This document shows, piece after piece, positions 39,087 to 48,020 of a stretch of 64,000 bases of DNA. Origin of the DNA: Chloroflexota bacterium (GTDB taxonomy: Bacteria; Vulcanimicrobiota; JAMCWD01). The notes under the pieces are model-generated. The model had not been told where the DNA came from and searched no databases. It worked only from the letters and a program-made list of their open reading frames with translations. The DNA lies in NCBI GenBank assembly GCA_023475345.1, contig JAMCWD010000050.1:31481-95480 (forward strand), read 5' to 3'. Each line of letters begins with the position of its first letter. Position 1 is the stretch's first letter. A program made the translations under genes and the position numbers.

Positions 39087-41165
39087 ATGAAAACTTACCC
39101 AAGTGAAAATATACGTAACGTGGGTTTTTTCGGGCATGGCTCATCGGGGAAAACCACCCTTGTAGAAGCCATGTTATTTGCCGCCGGCTTAATAGACCGG
39201 CTCGGCAGGGTCGATGACGGCAATACCGTTTCCGACTATGACCCGGATGAGCAGAAAAGAGGCATCTCTATTTATTCTTCTCTTGCGCCGTGCGAATGGA
39301 AGAATCATAAGCTGAACCTGCTGGACTCCCCCGGCTTCCTGGATTTCGTCGGGGAAATGCTGGAAGTCCTGCGCGTATGCGAATGCGGGGTTATCTGCGC
39401 GCCGGCAAATGCCGGGATCGAAGTGGGCCTCGTAAAAATATGGGACAGGGCGGAGGAGATCGGCCTCCCCTGCATTTTCTATATCAGCAAGATGGACAAG
39501 GAAAATGCGAATTTCGACAAGCTGCTGGGCGAGTTGGAAAATGAGTTTTCATCCCATATAATCCCGCTGTGCCTGCCTATAGGGAAAGAAGCGGGCTTTA
39601 ACGGCGTTGTCGATGTGGTTGCCGGTTGTGCATATACTTTCAAAAACGGCAAGGCTGAAAAGATCGACATCCCGGCCGATCTTGCTGATGCCGCGGCGGA
39701 TTACCGCTCCAGGCTGCTGGAATCCGCGGCCGAAAGCAACGAAGAACTGATGAACAAGTACTTCGAAACCGAAGACCTTCCTGAAAATGAATTCAGGCAG
39801 GGACTCCGCCAGGCTATTGCAGAACGGAGGATCTTCCCGGCTATCCCGGGCTCTTCATCGACACTTGTCGGCACGAGCGTTCTCATGGACATCCTTGTAA
39901 ATTATACCCCGAGCCCGGTTGATAAAGGCGAAGTAACAGGGGTCAACCCCAAAAACGACGAGCCTGTTACCCGCAAAACTTCTTCAACCGAAAAAGTATC
40001 GGCCTTCGTTTTCAAAACGACGGCCGACCCTTACGTGGGCAAGCTTTCATTCATGAAAGTCATGACCGGGACTCTCCGGCCCGATTCCGTCCTGTACAAC
40101 GTAAGGTCCGAAGCCGATGAAAAGATAACATCGCTTTTCACGATGAGGGGCAAAACGCAGGAGAACCTGCTCGATGCGCCGTGCGGCGATATCGCGGTAG
40201 TTTCAAAGCTCCAGGAAACAACTACGGGCGACACATTATGCGACAAATCGGAACTTATCAAGTACCCGCCCATAGAATTTCCCGCGCCTGTCCTTTCGAT
40301 GGCCGCATTCCCCAAAACAAAGGCCGATGAAGACAAGCTGTCAGGCGCCATGGGAAAACTCGGCGACGAAGATCCCACATTGAAAATAACCCGCGATGCC
40401 GAAACGAAGGAAACTATAATGTCCGGCCTGGGAGATCTACACCTGGAAGTCATAATCGGCCGGATGAAAAGGAAGTTCGGGGTGGATGTGGATCTTGCGA
40501 CTCCGAAGGTCCCGTATAAAGAGACTATCAGAGCAAAAATACAGAGCGAGTACAAACACAAGAAGCAGTCGGGCGGCCGCGGCCAGTACGGGCATGTTTA
40601 CCTGGAACTGTCGCCCAGGGCAAAAGGCGAAGGCTTCGAATTCGAAGAAAAAATCGTCGGCGGCGTAATACCGCGCAACTACTTCTCGTCCGTTGAAAAA
40701 GGAATCATCAAGTCTATGGAGGAAGGGCCGCTTGCCGGGTACCCGGTAGTGGATATCAAGGCAGCACTATATGACGGCTCCTTCCATACCGTCGATTCAT
40801 CGGACATAGCTTTCCAGATAGCGGGATCCATGGCTCTGAAAAAGGGCGTCGCGGAAGCGAACCCCGTATTGCTCGAGCCGATTATGGACGTCGAAGTCCT
40901 TATACCCGAAAGCTTCATGGGCGATGTAATAGGTGATTTGAACGGGAAGCGGGGACGCATAATGGGCATGGAGCCGCAGCCCAAATCACACCAACTGCTC
41001 AAGGCTCAGGCGCCCCTTGCCGAAATGCAGAAATACGCCATCGACCTCCGGTCAATGACCCAGGGGCGCGGTACTTTCAAGATGAAATTCAGCCACTATG
41101 AAGATGTGCCCGCCAACATCCAGGAGAACATTGTAGCGGCGGCCAAAAGAGACAAAGAAGAATAA
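39087..41165 (+). CDS. Elongation factor G-like GTPase (EF-G2 type)
   Basis: The 692-residue protein has the five-domain EF-G layout: P-loop GHGSSGKTTLVEAML, a switch I region with QKRGISI, SKMD as guanine motif, and C-terminal GGRGQYGHVYLEL and NGKRGRIMGME. In switch II the canonical DTPGHVDF is DSPGFLDF, so the GTP-hydrolysis histidine is F84. This replacement is typical of the second EF-G-like group rather than the main translocase. A role on the ribosome is likely, but not necessarily translocation. A strong terminator follows. Confidence 0.88.
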   Translation: MKTYPSENIRNVGFFGHGSSGKTTLVEAMLFAAGLIDRLGRVDDGNTVSDYDPDEQKRGISIYSSLAPCEWKNHKLNLLDSPGFLDFVGEMLEVLRVCECGVICAPANAGIEVGLVKIWDRAEEIGLPCIFYISKMDKENANFDKLLGELENEFSSHIIPLCLPIGKEAGFNGVVDVVAGCAYTFKNGKAEKIDIPADLADAAADYRSRLLESAAESNEELMNKYFETEDLPENEFRQGLRQAIAERRIFPAIPGSSSTLVGTSVLMDILVNYTPSPVDKGEVTGVNPKNDEPVTRKTSSTEKVSAFVFKTTADPYVGKLSFMKVMTGTLRPDSVLYNVRSEADEKITSLFTMRGKTQENLLDAPCGDIAVVSKLQETTTGDTLCDKSELIKYPPIEFPAPVLSMAAFPKTKADEDKLSGAMGKLGDEDPTLKITRDAETKETIMSGLGDLHLEVIIGRMKRKFGVDVDLATPKVPYKETIRAKIQSEYKHKKQSGGRGQYGHVYLELSPRAKGEGFEFEEKIVGGVIPRNYFSSVEKGIIKSMEEGPLAGYPVVDIKAALYDGSFHTVDSSDIAFQIAGSMALKKGVAEANPVLLEPIMDVEVLIPESFMGDVIGDLNGKRGRIMGMEPQPKSHQLLKAQAPLAEMQKYAIDLRSMTQGRGTFKMKFSHYEDVPANIQENIVAAAKRDKEE

Positions 41166-41188
41166 CCCCGGTAATTTTGGTTCCACAG

Positions 41189-41220
41189 AGCAGGCGGGCG
41201 GAAGTCCGCCTGCTTTTTTT
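41189..41220 (+). terminator. Rho-independent terminator after the EF-G-like gene
   Basis: AGCAGGCGG (41189-41197) pairs with CCGCCTGCT (41206-41214) over 9 bp with an 8-base loop, followed by a seven-T run ending at 41220. Confidence 0.92.
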
Positions 41221-41336
41221 CATACCAACATTTGTAATTTTGATATATAATATTGAGGCCGCCTTTATAGTTGTTAGAAAGGATAAGGCGGAGGCGATAC
41301 AGAAATTATAGCGATCTTTATTTTATCGAGGAAACG

Positions 41337-42044
41337 GTGAGAAAAGGCATACTGGCCATAATGCCGGCATTTAACGAAGAGAATAACATATCGTCGGTGC
41401 TGGCGGATATACATACAATAGCGCCGGATATCGACGTGCTGGTCGTTGATGATGGTTCTAAAGACAAAACCCGCATCGTTGCAAGGGAAAACGGGGCTTA
41501 TGTCCTGAGGCTTTCGATCAATATGGGTTACGGCGCCGCCCTCCAGGCAGGCTACAAATACGCACTCAAAAACAAATATAACGCTATAGTCCAACTCGAT
41601 GCCGACGGCCAGCATGACCCGGCCGACATCCCCACCATGCTGGAAAAATTAAATAATGATCACGTCGATGTGGTCATCGGCTCCAGGTTCATGGAAAAAA
41701 AGACTTATAAAGGGCCACTGGGAAGGCGGCTCGTCATAGGCATGTTCCGCCTGATTGCAAAAATAATAACAGGCAAAACAATTACCGATCCCACATCCGG
41801 GTACCAGGTCTTGAATTCAAGGGCTGTAAACTTCCTGAAAGACAGCATGCCGACCGATTTCCCCGATACCGATACGATAATTCTTCTTTTGCTTTCGGGG
41901 TTCACCATAGGAGAAATCCCTGCCCACATGCGCCCCCGCTCATCGGGAACGCCCATGGTAACAGGTTTCAGATCAATATATTACCTTTACAAGATTTCCC
42001 TTTCCATCCTTGTAACTTTATTGAGGAGGAATAAGAAACAATGA
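41337..42044 (+). CDS. Glycosyltransferase family 2 (polyprenyl-phosphate sugar transferase type)
   Basis: This 235-residue GT-A glycosyltransferase starts ILAIMPAFNEENNISSVLAD and has VDDGSKDKT and the metal-binding QLDADGQHDP. The SGYQVLNSRAV and late PAHMRPRSSGTPM segments resemble dolichol/undecaprenyl-phosphate glycosyltransferases. The start is GTG 41337 with GAGG 5 bases upstream; TTG 41271 is a less likely alternative. It overlaps a DUF2304 gene by 4 bases, a common pairing, and is followed by two membrane proteins that could use the lipid-linked sugar. Confidence 0.88.
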   Translation: MRKGILAIMPAFNEENNISSVLADIHTIAPDIDVLVVDDGSKDKTRIVARENGAYVLRLSINMGYGAALQAGYKYALKNKYNAIVQLDADGQHDPADIPTMLEKLNNDHVDVVIGSRFMEKKTYKGPLGRRLVIGMFRLIAKIITGKTITDPTSGYQVLNSRAVNFLKDSMPTDFPDTDTIILLLLSGFTIGEIPAHMRPRSSGTPMVTGFRSIYYLYKISLSILVTLLRRNKKQ

Positions 42045-42415
42045 GCTGGCAATCGAAACTATTCGTGCTGTTTGCAGGCATTTTCTTAATCCTGCTTGTG
42101 CTGGAGCTGGTAAGAAGGAGAAAAATCCGGGAGGAATATTCCGTCCTGTGGATTTTGACGGCTATTACCATGTTCGCCCTTGCGTGGTGGGAAGGGCTGC
42201 TGTTATTTTTCACACATCTTATCGGTGCGGTCATGAATTCGTCCACCATCTTCTTCTTCGGCATAACTTTCCTCGGCGCGATATGCCTCCATTTTTCCAT
42301 CAAGATATCCCAGCTCACCAACCAGGTCAAAGAACTGGCCCAGGAAGTGGCAATACTCCGGGCTGAAATCGAAGAATCGGGAGGAAAGCCTCCCATAGCA
42401 GGAGAACAGAAGTAA
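42041..42415 (+). CDS. DUF2304 membrane protein
   Basis: The 124-residue protein has three hydrophobic segments (LFVLFAGIFLILLVLELV, SVLWILTAITMFALAWW, FFFGITFLGAICLHFSI). Between them is the basic motif RRRKIREEYSVLW, and a coiled coil follows (QLTNQVKELAQEVAILRAEI). This is the DUF2304 arrangement, usually found next to GT2 polyprenyl-phosphate transferases and thought to assist them. Overlap with the GT2 gene supports that. Its own role is not known. Confidence 0.85.
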   Translation: MSWQSKLFVLFAGIFLILLVLELVRRRKIREEYSVLWILTAITMFALAWWEGLLLFFTHLIGAVMNSSTIFFFGITFLGAICLHFSIKISQLTNQVKELAQEVAILRAEIEESGGKPPIAGEQK

Positions 42416-42417
42416 CA

Positions 42418-44625
42418 ATGGCAAAGCAGAAGAGATCCGAAATAAACGCCGGCAAAAAATCCGGGAGGACAGATCCCAAAACCAGGACCGGAAAACCTGC
42501 TCCGCGGGGCAAAATAAGCGCGGGATATGAATTCGACTGGAAAATAGTCTTATCCATATTCCTGATAATAGTATTTTCCATTGTCATATACGCCTACACT
42601 TTGAGAGGCGAGTTCCAGTTCGACGACTACAGTTCCATAGTCGATCGTTACGAACTGCATAATATCTCAAATATCGGCACGATATTGAAATCGGCTTACC
42701 GCCCGCTTATCAGGCTCTCATTCGCCCTGAATTATCATTTCAACGGCCTGAACACTTTCGGCTACCACCTTGTCAATCTTGCGTTTCATACACTCAACGG
42801 CATACTGGTTTTCTGGCTGGCACTGATAATCTTTACAAGCTCCAGGCTTTTCGGGCCGGGGATAAAAGAAGAAAATCGCAGGTTGTCCGTGCCCGCCGAA
42901 TGGCTTGCGTTGATAGTTTCCTTAATATTCGTCGTCCACCCGGTACAGGTGGAATCGGTCGCATACATTACAAGCAGGTCTTCTTTGATGACGGTGTTTT
43001 TCTCGCTTTTGTGCATCCTTTTGTTCCATTACGCAAGGCGCGCGGAATACAAAGCAGTCATATCGAAAGTACAAACCGCGGCTCCCGTCGTTCTATATAT
43101 ATGCTCGGTCATCAGCTTCATATTTTCCATAGCATCGAAAGAAATAGGCGTGGTTACACCGTTAATCATGCTGGCATTCGATTATTTCTTCGAGCCGAAG
43201 CCTGAAGAATACAAGAAAAATTTCGGCAGGTGGCTCCTCCCGTACATCCCTTTCTTTATACTGATAATTTTCGGCCTGGGATACAGGGGATACGTGGGAA
43301 TGCAGGCCTGGCAGGCTTCGAAAGACGGCGGAGGCAGCCTGGTTACCGGCATGGGGCACGGCATTGAAGAAATATTTACCGACGGGACCAAAAGGACAGT
43401 CCCCATCCATGTTTTCACGATGCTTGCAGTGCTGGGAAGCTACCTGAGGATGCTCTTCTTCCCCATCAACCTCAACCTGGATTACCAGTACCCGATGTAC
43501 ACGCTGACTACGCCGATCCCCGAATCCATGCTCAATGCTTTTCCTCTCCAGACCACAAGCTTCCCTTATATTACCGGGCTTGATTACAGGCCGTTCCTGG
43601 GGCTCTTTTTCCTTGTCCTCCTGATCTATCTTATAAAAAGATGGTATCCCACTTACAAGCTCCTGAGCTTTTCGATACTGTTTTTCTTCATCACAATGCT
43701 GCCTGTCATGGCGCCTATTCTTGCGGATTTGATCTTCGAGCACCATCTTTATTTCGGAGTCATGGCCTTCGGCCTTTTCGCCGTATTTGCGCTGGACCGG
43801 CTTGTAGTAGAGGCGCCTTTTAAAATACCTACAAATACCTGGGAAACTGTCGCCGTAATACTGATTGCCGTCATGATAACAGGATTCACCCAGGGGAGCA
43901 TCCGCAGGAGCCTTTTATGGAATTCCGAGCTTGCCGTTTGGAGCGATGTGATCAAGAAAACCCCCCTGAAATCGAGGCCTCATTATAATTACGGCCTCGC
44001 CCATGCGCGCAAGCTCAAGAATTATGATATCGCAATGACGCAATTCAGGGAGGCCATACGGCTCGACCCGAAAATCGCCGAATATTACCACAACCTGGGA
44101 ACCGCCGCCTACTATAAAGGCGAAGACTATGAAGAGTTATACCGGAAGACGAAAGATCCGAAATATGATCAGCTTGCCCGTGAAATGCTCCAGCTTTCTT
44201 ACGATTCGTGTTCCAAGGCCCTTGAGCTTATGCCGAAACATGTAGAGGCCCAGATGGGCGTCGCCAATGCCCTGGTAAAATGGGGGAGATATAATGAAGC
44301 CATCGAAAGGTATAAGAAGCTGGTAGAGCAGGTCCCGCTGCATTATAAAGCCATCGGCAATATGGCCACTTCATACCTTTTGAAAGGCGATATTGAGAAC
44401 GCATTGAAATATTATCACGAATCGATAGAAATAAACCCGAACGGAAATGAAGCTTACGGCAACATGATAATTACTTACCAGCGGATGGGGAGACCCGACC
44501 TGGGTATAAAATACCTCGAGAAAATCTTCCCCACAATAAGGGATTCCTATACCCAGCAGTACATTAAAACGAAGATCATCGAACTCCAACAAGAAGCCGT
44601 TTCAGGTGGCGGAATTCAGAGGTAA
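42418..44625 (+). CDS. TMTC-like membrane glycosyltransferase with C-terminal TPR repeats
   Basis: The 735-residue protein has a lysine-rich N-terminus, a first membrane helix near 43-62, then the acidic motif FQFDDYSSIV in the first external loop. The RPLIRLSFALNYHFNG and YHLVNLAFHTLNGILVF segments are typical of TMTC/GT-C proteins, and about ten membrane segments are visible. From about residue 510 TPR units follow (HYNYGLAHARKLKNYDIAM, YYHNLGTAAYYKGEDYEE, AIGNMATSYLLKGDIENAL). TMTC proteins transfer mannose from lipid carriers to proteins in eukaryotes; bacterial members are little studied. It lies directly after GT2-DUF2304. Confidence 0.82.
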   Translation: MAKQKRSEINAGKKSGRTDPKTRTGKPAPRGKISAGYEFDWKIVLSIFLIIVFSIVIYAYTLRGEFQFDDYSSIVDRYELHNISNIGTILKSAYRPLIRLSFALNYHFNGLNTFGYHLVNLAFHTLNGILVFWLALIIFTSSRLFGPGIKEENRRLSVPAEWLALIVSLIFVVHPVQVESVAYITSRSSLMTVFFSLLCILLFHYARRAEYKAVISKVQTAAPVVLYICSVISFIFSIASKEIGVVTPLIMLAFDYFFEPKPEEYKKNFGRWLLPYIPFFILIIFGLGYRGYVGMQAWQASKDGGGSLVTGMGHGIEEIFTDGTKRTVPIHVFTMLAVLGSYLRMLFFPINLNLDYQYPMYTLTTPIPESMLNAFPLQTTSFPYITGLDYRPFLGLFFLVLLIYLIKRWYPTYKLLSFSILFFFITMLPVMAPILADLIFEHHLYFGVMAFGLFAVFALDRLVVEAPFKIPTNTWETVAVILIAVMITGFTQGSIRRSLLWNSELAVWSDVIKKTPLKSRPHYNYGLAHARKLKNYDIAMTQFREAIRLDPKIAEYYHNLGTAAYYKGEDYEELYRKTKDPKYDQLAREMLQLSYDSCSKALELMPKHVEAQMGVANALVKWGRYNEAIERYKKLVEQVPLHYKAIGNMATSYLLKGDIENALKYYHESIEINPNGNEAYGNMIITYQRMGRPDLGIKYLEKIFPTIRDSYTQQYIKTKIIELQQEAVSGGGIQR

Positions 44626-44629
44626 TATA

Positions 44630-46780
44630 ATGGCACGGAATAAAAAAAGTATGACCCAAAGGATTAATACAATGTCACAAAAAAAGAACTACACACCCCA
44701 AAAAGGAAAGAAACCCGGAACCGGGCAGGAAGACATAATAAAACATCTCAGGAAGAAAGAAGAGAAGCCGTATTCATGGAAGGGCGGCCTGCCTATAGTG
44801 ATATGTATTGCCGTCCTGTTCATAATCACGCTCGGGGCGTATTTGAATTCTTTCCATAACGACTTTGCGTTCGACGACAGAAATACAATTATCGAAGACC
44901 CGCTTATTCACAACCCCGAGCGGTGGCCCCAGTTGCTTAATATATGGAGGCCGCTTGTCCGTCTCTCCTTTTTAATGAACTATAACATGGGAAGAGATTC
45001 AGGCGGCGGCATAAACACTCTCTGGTACCACGTGTTCAACTGGGGGTTCCATTTTGCAAATGTAGTGCTTTTGTTCCTGATTTTCAGGAAGCTTTTAAAG
45101 AACAGGCTTATATTCGGAAACCTTGTTTCAAAAGGCATGTCGCGGCTGAGTGTTTCCCCCGACCTTCTTGCATTGGGAGCCGCTCTCATATTCGCGGTCC
45201 ATCCGCTACAAACAGAATCCGTAACTTATATTACAAGCAGATCATCTTTGATGTGCGCTTTTTTCCTCTTCCTGGCATTTTACCTGTACCAGCTTTCATG
45301 GGATTCCGAAAATACCAACCGTGACCTGCTTTATTTAGTCGGCATTATTGCCTGCTTCGCGCTTTCCATAAGCGCAAAGCCCATCGGAGTAACTCTGCCT
45401 CTTCTGATGATAATATATGATCTCCTTTTCAAGGGAAGCTTCAGCGAAATCCTTGAGAAAAAATGGTATTTTTACGCCGCAGTGCTCGGACTGCTCCTGG
45501 TGGGACTGCTCTACATGGTAAAAGAGGGAGGCCCGACCGCGCTCTTTTCCGACGGCGTCCATCAAGTAAGGACATACAGCGAGCATATAAGGGGAGAACT
45601 CGCAGTCGCCGCAATCTATGTCAGGCTTTTATTCTACCCGGTGAACCTCAACCTGGATTACGATTTCCCGCCCGGCGGCGATGTAAAATACATCCCTTCA
45701 TTATGGATAATGCTGGGAACCGCCTTCCTGTTATTTGCGGTATGGGGAGCCATTTTTTCGCGCAGCCGCACAAGGCCGATAAGCTTCGCCCTAGGCTGGT
45801 TTATCGTAAACCTCATGGTAGTTACTATACCCATGGTCAACGATTTCCTTTTTGAGCATCACCTTTACATAATCCTTGCAGGGTTTGCGCTGTTCATTAT
45901 CATGCTTGCCGACCGCCTTATCGTATTCGCAGAAGAAAACAAGTTCGAACCGGACCTGAGACCTGTCCTGGCCGGGGCGCTTATCGTAGTAGTCGGGTTT
46001 TATGTATATGGAACTCTCATCAGAAATAAAGATTGGACGAGCGAACTTACCATCTGGAAAGATGTAACTCAAAAATCGCCCAACAAGTACAGGGGATGGG
46101 GCAATCTCGGCAACTCGTACAAAGAAAGAAAGATGTACAACGAAGCCATTGCCGCATATGACAGGGCGCTGAAACTGAAGCCCGATTATGCCGATGCAAT
46201 GACAAGCCTTTCGGCGGTGTATATAGATACCAACATGTTCCCGCAGGCCGAGCAGGTTTTGAAAGCCGCCATAGCCGCAAATCCCACCCAGCCGCTGACT
46301 TACTATAACCTTGGCCTTTTCTATGCAAAACAAAACATAGACGATAAAGCAGAAGAAGCGTATATGCAATGCCTGAAATATGCTCCGGAATACGCGCGGG
46401 CTCATAATAACCTCGGCAATATTTACATGAGGAGGAACCAGCCTGAGAAAGCGCGCGAATTTTACGAACAGGCCATAAAAGAACAGTATTACTTCGGCGA
46501 AGCATACAATAATTTAGGCTCTTATTACGGCAACAAGGGAGATTATAACCGCGCCCTGGAAGAGTTCAACAAGGCGCTGACAATTGCCAAGCCCCCGTAT
46601 TACCCGTCAATGCTGAATATGGGGCTGGTTTATGCCAGGACAAACCAGTATAAAGCAGCCTATGATATTATCTCGAAATACAGGGGACTTTTAATTCAAA
46701 ACGAGCCCAATTCCCCCGACATCAAAAGCATTGACGGATTTCTGGAGGATATAAAGAAGAAGATGCCCGGGGGGCAATAA
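44630..46780 (+). CDS. Second TMTC-like membrane/TPR protein, paralogue of its neighbour
   Basis: The 716-residue protein repeats the layout of the preceding gene: basic N-terminus, membrane helix (IVICIAVLFIITLGAYL), FAFDDRNTII loop motif, WRPLVRLSFLMNYNMG, many membrane segments and C-terminal TPRs. The TPRs include WGNLGNSYKERKMYNEAIAA, YYNLGLFYAKQNIDDKAEEA and AHNNLGNIYMRRNQPEKARE. The shared VESVAYITSRSSLM / TESVTYITSRSSLM stretch shows the two are paralogues from tandem duplication. ATG 44630 follows AGAGG, 4 bases after the previous stop. A bidirectional terminator follows. Confidence 0.82.
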   Translation: MARNKKSMTQRINTMSQKKNYTPQKGKKPGTGQEDIIKHLRKKEEKPYSWKGGLPIVICIAVLFIITLGAYLNSFHNDFAFDDRNTIIEDPLIHNPERWPQLLNIWRPLVRLSFLMNYNMGRDSGGGINTLWYHVFNWGFHFANVVLLFLIFRKLLKNRLIFGNLVSKGMSRLSVSPDLLALGAALIFAVHPLQTESVTYITSRSSLMCAFFLFLAFYLYQLSWDSENTNRDLLYLVGIIACFALSISAKPIGVTLPLLMIIYDLLFKGSFSEILEKKWYFYAAVLGLLLVGLLYMVKEGGPTALFSDGVHQVRTYSEHIRGELAVAAIYVRLLFYPVNLNLDYDFPPGGDVKYIPSLWIMLGTAFLLFAVWGAIFSRSRTRPISFALGWFIVNLMVVTIPMVNDFLFEHHLYIILAGFALFIIMLADRLIVFAEENKFEPDLRPVLAGALIVVVGFYVYGTLIRNKDWTSELTIWKDVTQKSPNKYRGWGNLGNSYKERKMYNEAIAAYDRALKLKPDYADAMTSLSAVYIDTNMFPQAEQVLKAAIAANPTQPLTYYNLGLFYAKQNIDDKAEEAYMQCLKYAPEYARAHNNLGNIYMRRNQPEKAREFYEQAIKEQYYFGEAYNNLGSYYGNKGDYNRALEEFNKALTIAKPPYYPSMLNMGLVYARTNQYKAAYDIISKYRGLLIQNEPNSPDIKSIDGFLEDIKKKMPGGQ

Positions 46781-46818
46781 TTCCGGAGATTTTTTCGGTA
46801 TGAAAAGGTTCAGGCAAC

Positions 46819-46848
46819 AAAAAAGGCCCGCATGATGCGGGCCTTTTT
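46819..46848. terminator. Bidirectional rho-independent terminator
   Basis: GGCCCGC (46825-46831) pairs with GCGGGCC (46837-46843) around ATGAT, with an A-run on the left (46819-46824) and TTTTT on the right. It serves both converging genes. Confidence 0.93.
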
Positions 46849-46862
46849 AACATCTTCAATTT

Positions 46863-47894
46863 CTACTGTATATCCAGGATACTGTTTTCACTGATCTGGT
46901 TGTACACGATATTCTTGAGATCCTCGAAATTCATAGTTCCGGCGCTGCCGGTTTCACCCTGTATGTCAGCCAACTGCGACCGCTGTTTCTGTATAAAAAT
47001 CGACAATTGCTGGTAAAAACCGGTAATAGCCTGGTTTTCATCGCTTGTTGCTTCTGCTTCATTGTTCTGGTCAACAAGATTCTTATACCCGGTAAATTTA
47101 GATTCGGCGAATTCCGAAAGTGTGCCGGTATAACTTACTTCCGTCTGCTCCGTAACTTCACCCGTCTCGGGATCGACAACTTCCGTCGTGGTTTCAACCT
47201 TTGTACTGGGGTCGGGCAGGCCGTCAATATTAAGGAGAAGGTCTTCCTCAGTCTGCTTCATTTTCAGCGCATATTCCTCTGCGCTTATCTGTTCATTAAC
47301 ATTCTGGAGGTTCTGAAGAACTTCCGGGTCGGAGGCGTTCTCGGCGTATGCATCCTGGGCCTCTTTCTGTCTTGCGTCAGCGGAATCCTTAAACGCTTGT
47401 GATTCAGCCTCTTGACGAGCTTTCTGGGCAATTTCCAGGTTGTCTTCGTATGTCAGCCTTGAAGCTCTCTGCTCGTCAGTCTCTCCGCCTTCAAAAAGCT
47501 TATTCTTCCCTGTTTCCTCATCGACCGCCGGATTACCGTTTTCGTCGAATTCATAGTGATACTGGCTGAATACACGTTCTTTCTTGGCCATGATATCAGC
47601 CTTGGACTGATCAAGATTATCGGTTTCCGCCTTATCATGCTCGACCTGCATATCATAAAGGCCCTGAAATACTTCATACGCAGGAGACTCCGGAACATCC
47701 TCCGCCGTAACACCTACCCCGGAAACCAGGGTGGAGGAATCAAAAACCCCTTCATAAAGCGGCTGGTTAAGGCTTGGGTACATATCAAATAACTCAGCCC
47801 CGTCAGGTGGATTACCTACAAAATTCTGCAATGTTGAAATGTCAAAAACGCCGCCCGTTCCTATTGAACTTACTAATTGCCCGATATTAAACAT
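46863..47894 (-). CDS. Acidic coiled-coil protein of unknown function
   Basis: I do not recognise this 343-residue protein. It is strongly acidic and rich in Glu, Gln, Asn and Ala, with long predicted helical stretches (YEDNLEIAQKARQEAESQAF, NLQNVNEQISAEEYALKMKQ) and a segment VDPETGEVTEQTEVSYTG. It has no signal peptide, membrane segment or cysteine. ATG 47894 is chosen because AGGAG lies 8 bases upstream. A promoter-like TTTACT-N18-TATACT lies ahead of it, and it has its own terminator, so it is a single-gene unit. The acidic helical composition suggests a structural or scaffold role, which is only a guess. Confidence 0.75.
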   Translation of the reverse strand: MFNIGQLVSSIGTGGVFDISTLQNFVGNPPDGAELFDMYPSLNQPLYEGVFDSSTLVSGVGVTAEDVPESPAYEVFQGLYDMQVEHDKAETDNLDQSKADIMAKKERVFSQYHYEFDENGNPAVDEETGKNKLFEGGETDEQRASRLTYEDNLEIAQKARQEAESQAFKDSADARQKEAQDAYAENASDPEVLQNLQNVNEQISAEEYALKMKQTEEDLLLNIDGLPDPSTKVETTTEVVDPETGEVTEQTEVSYTGTLSEFAESKFTGYKNLVDQNNEAEATSDENQAITGFYQQLSIFIQKQRSQLADIQGETGSAGTMNFEDLKNIVYNQISENSILDIQ

Positions 47895-47929
47895 ACTTAT
47901 CACTCCTTTAATAAAGATTCCTTGTCAGT

Positions 47930-47959
47930 AGTATATCACGCTCTTTTTTATAAAGTAAA
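47930..47959 (-). promoter_or_regulatory. Candidate promoter of the acidic coiled-coil gene
   Basis: On the minus strand TTTACT (47959-47954) and TATACT (47935-47930) are 18 bases apart. The start would be near 47923, about 30 bases before the ATG. Confidence 0.5.
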
Positions 47960-48020
47960 GCATGTATTGTTAATAAATTTTTAAAGTTTTGTTAACTTTT
48001 CTTAATATTTCCATCCGGAT

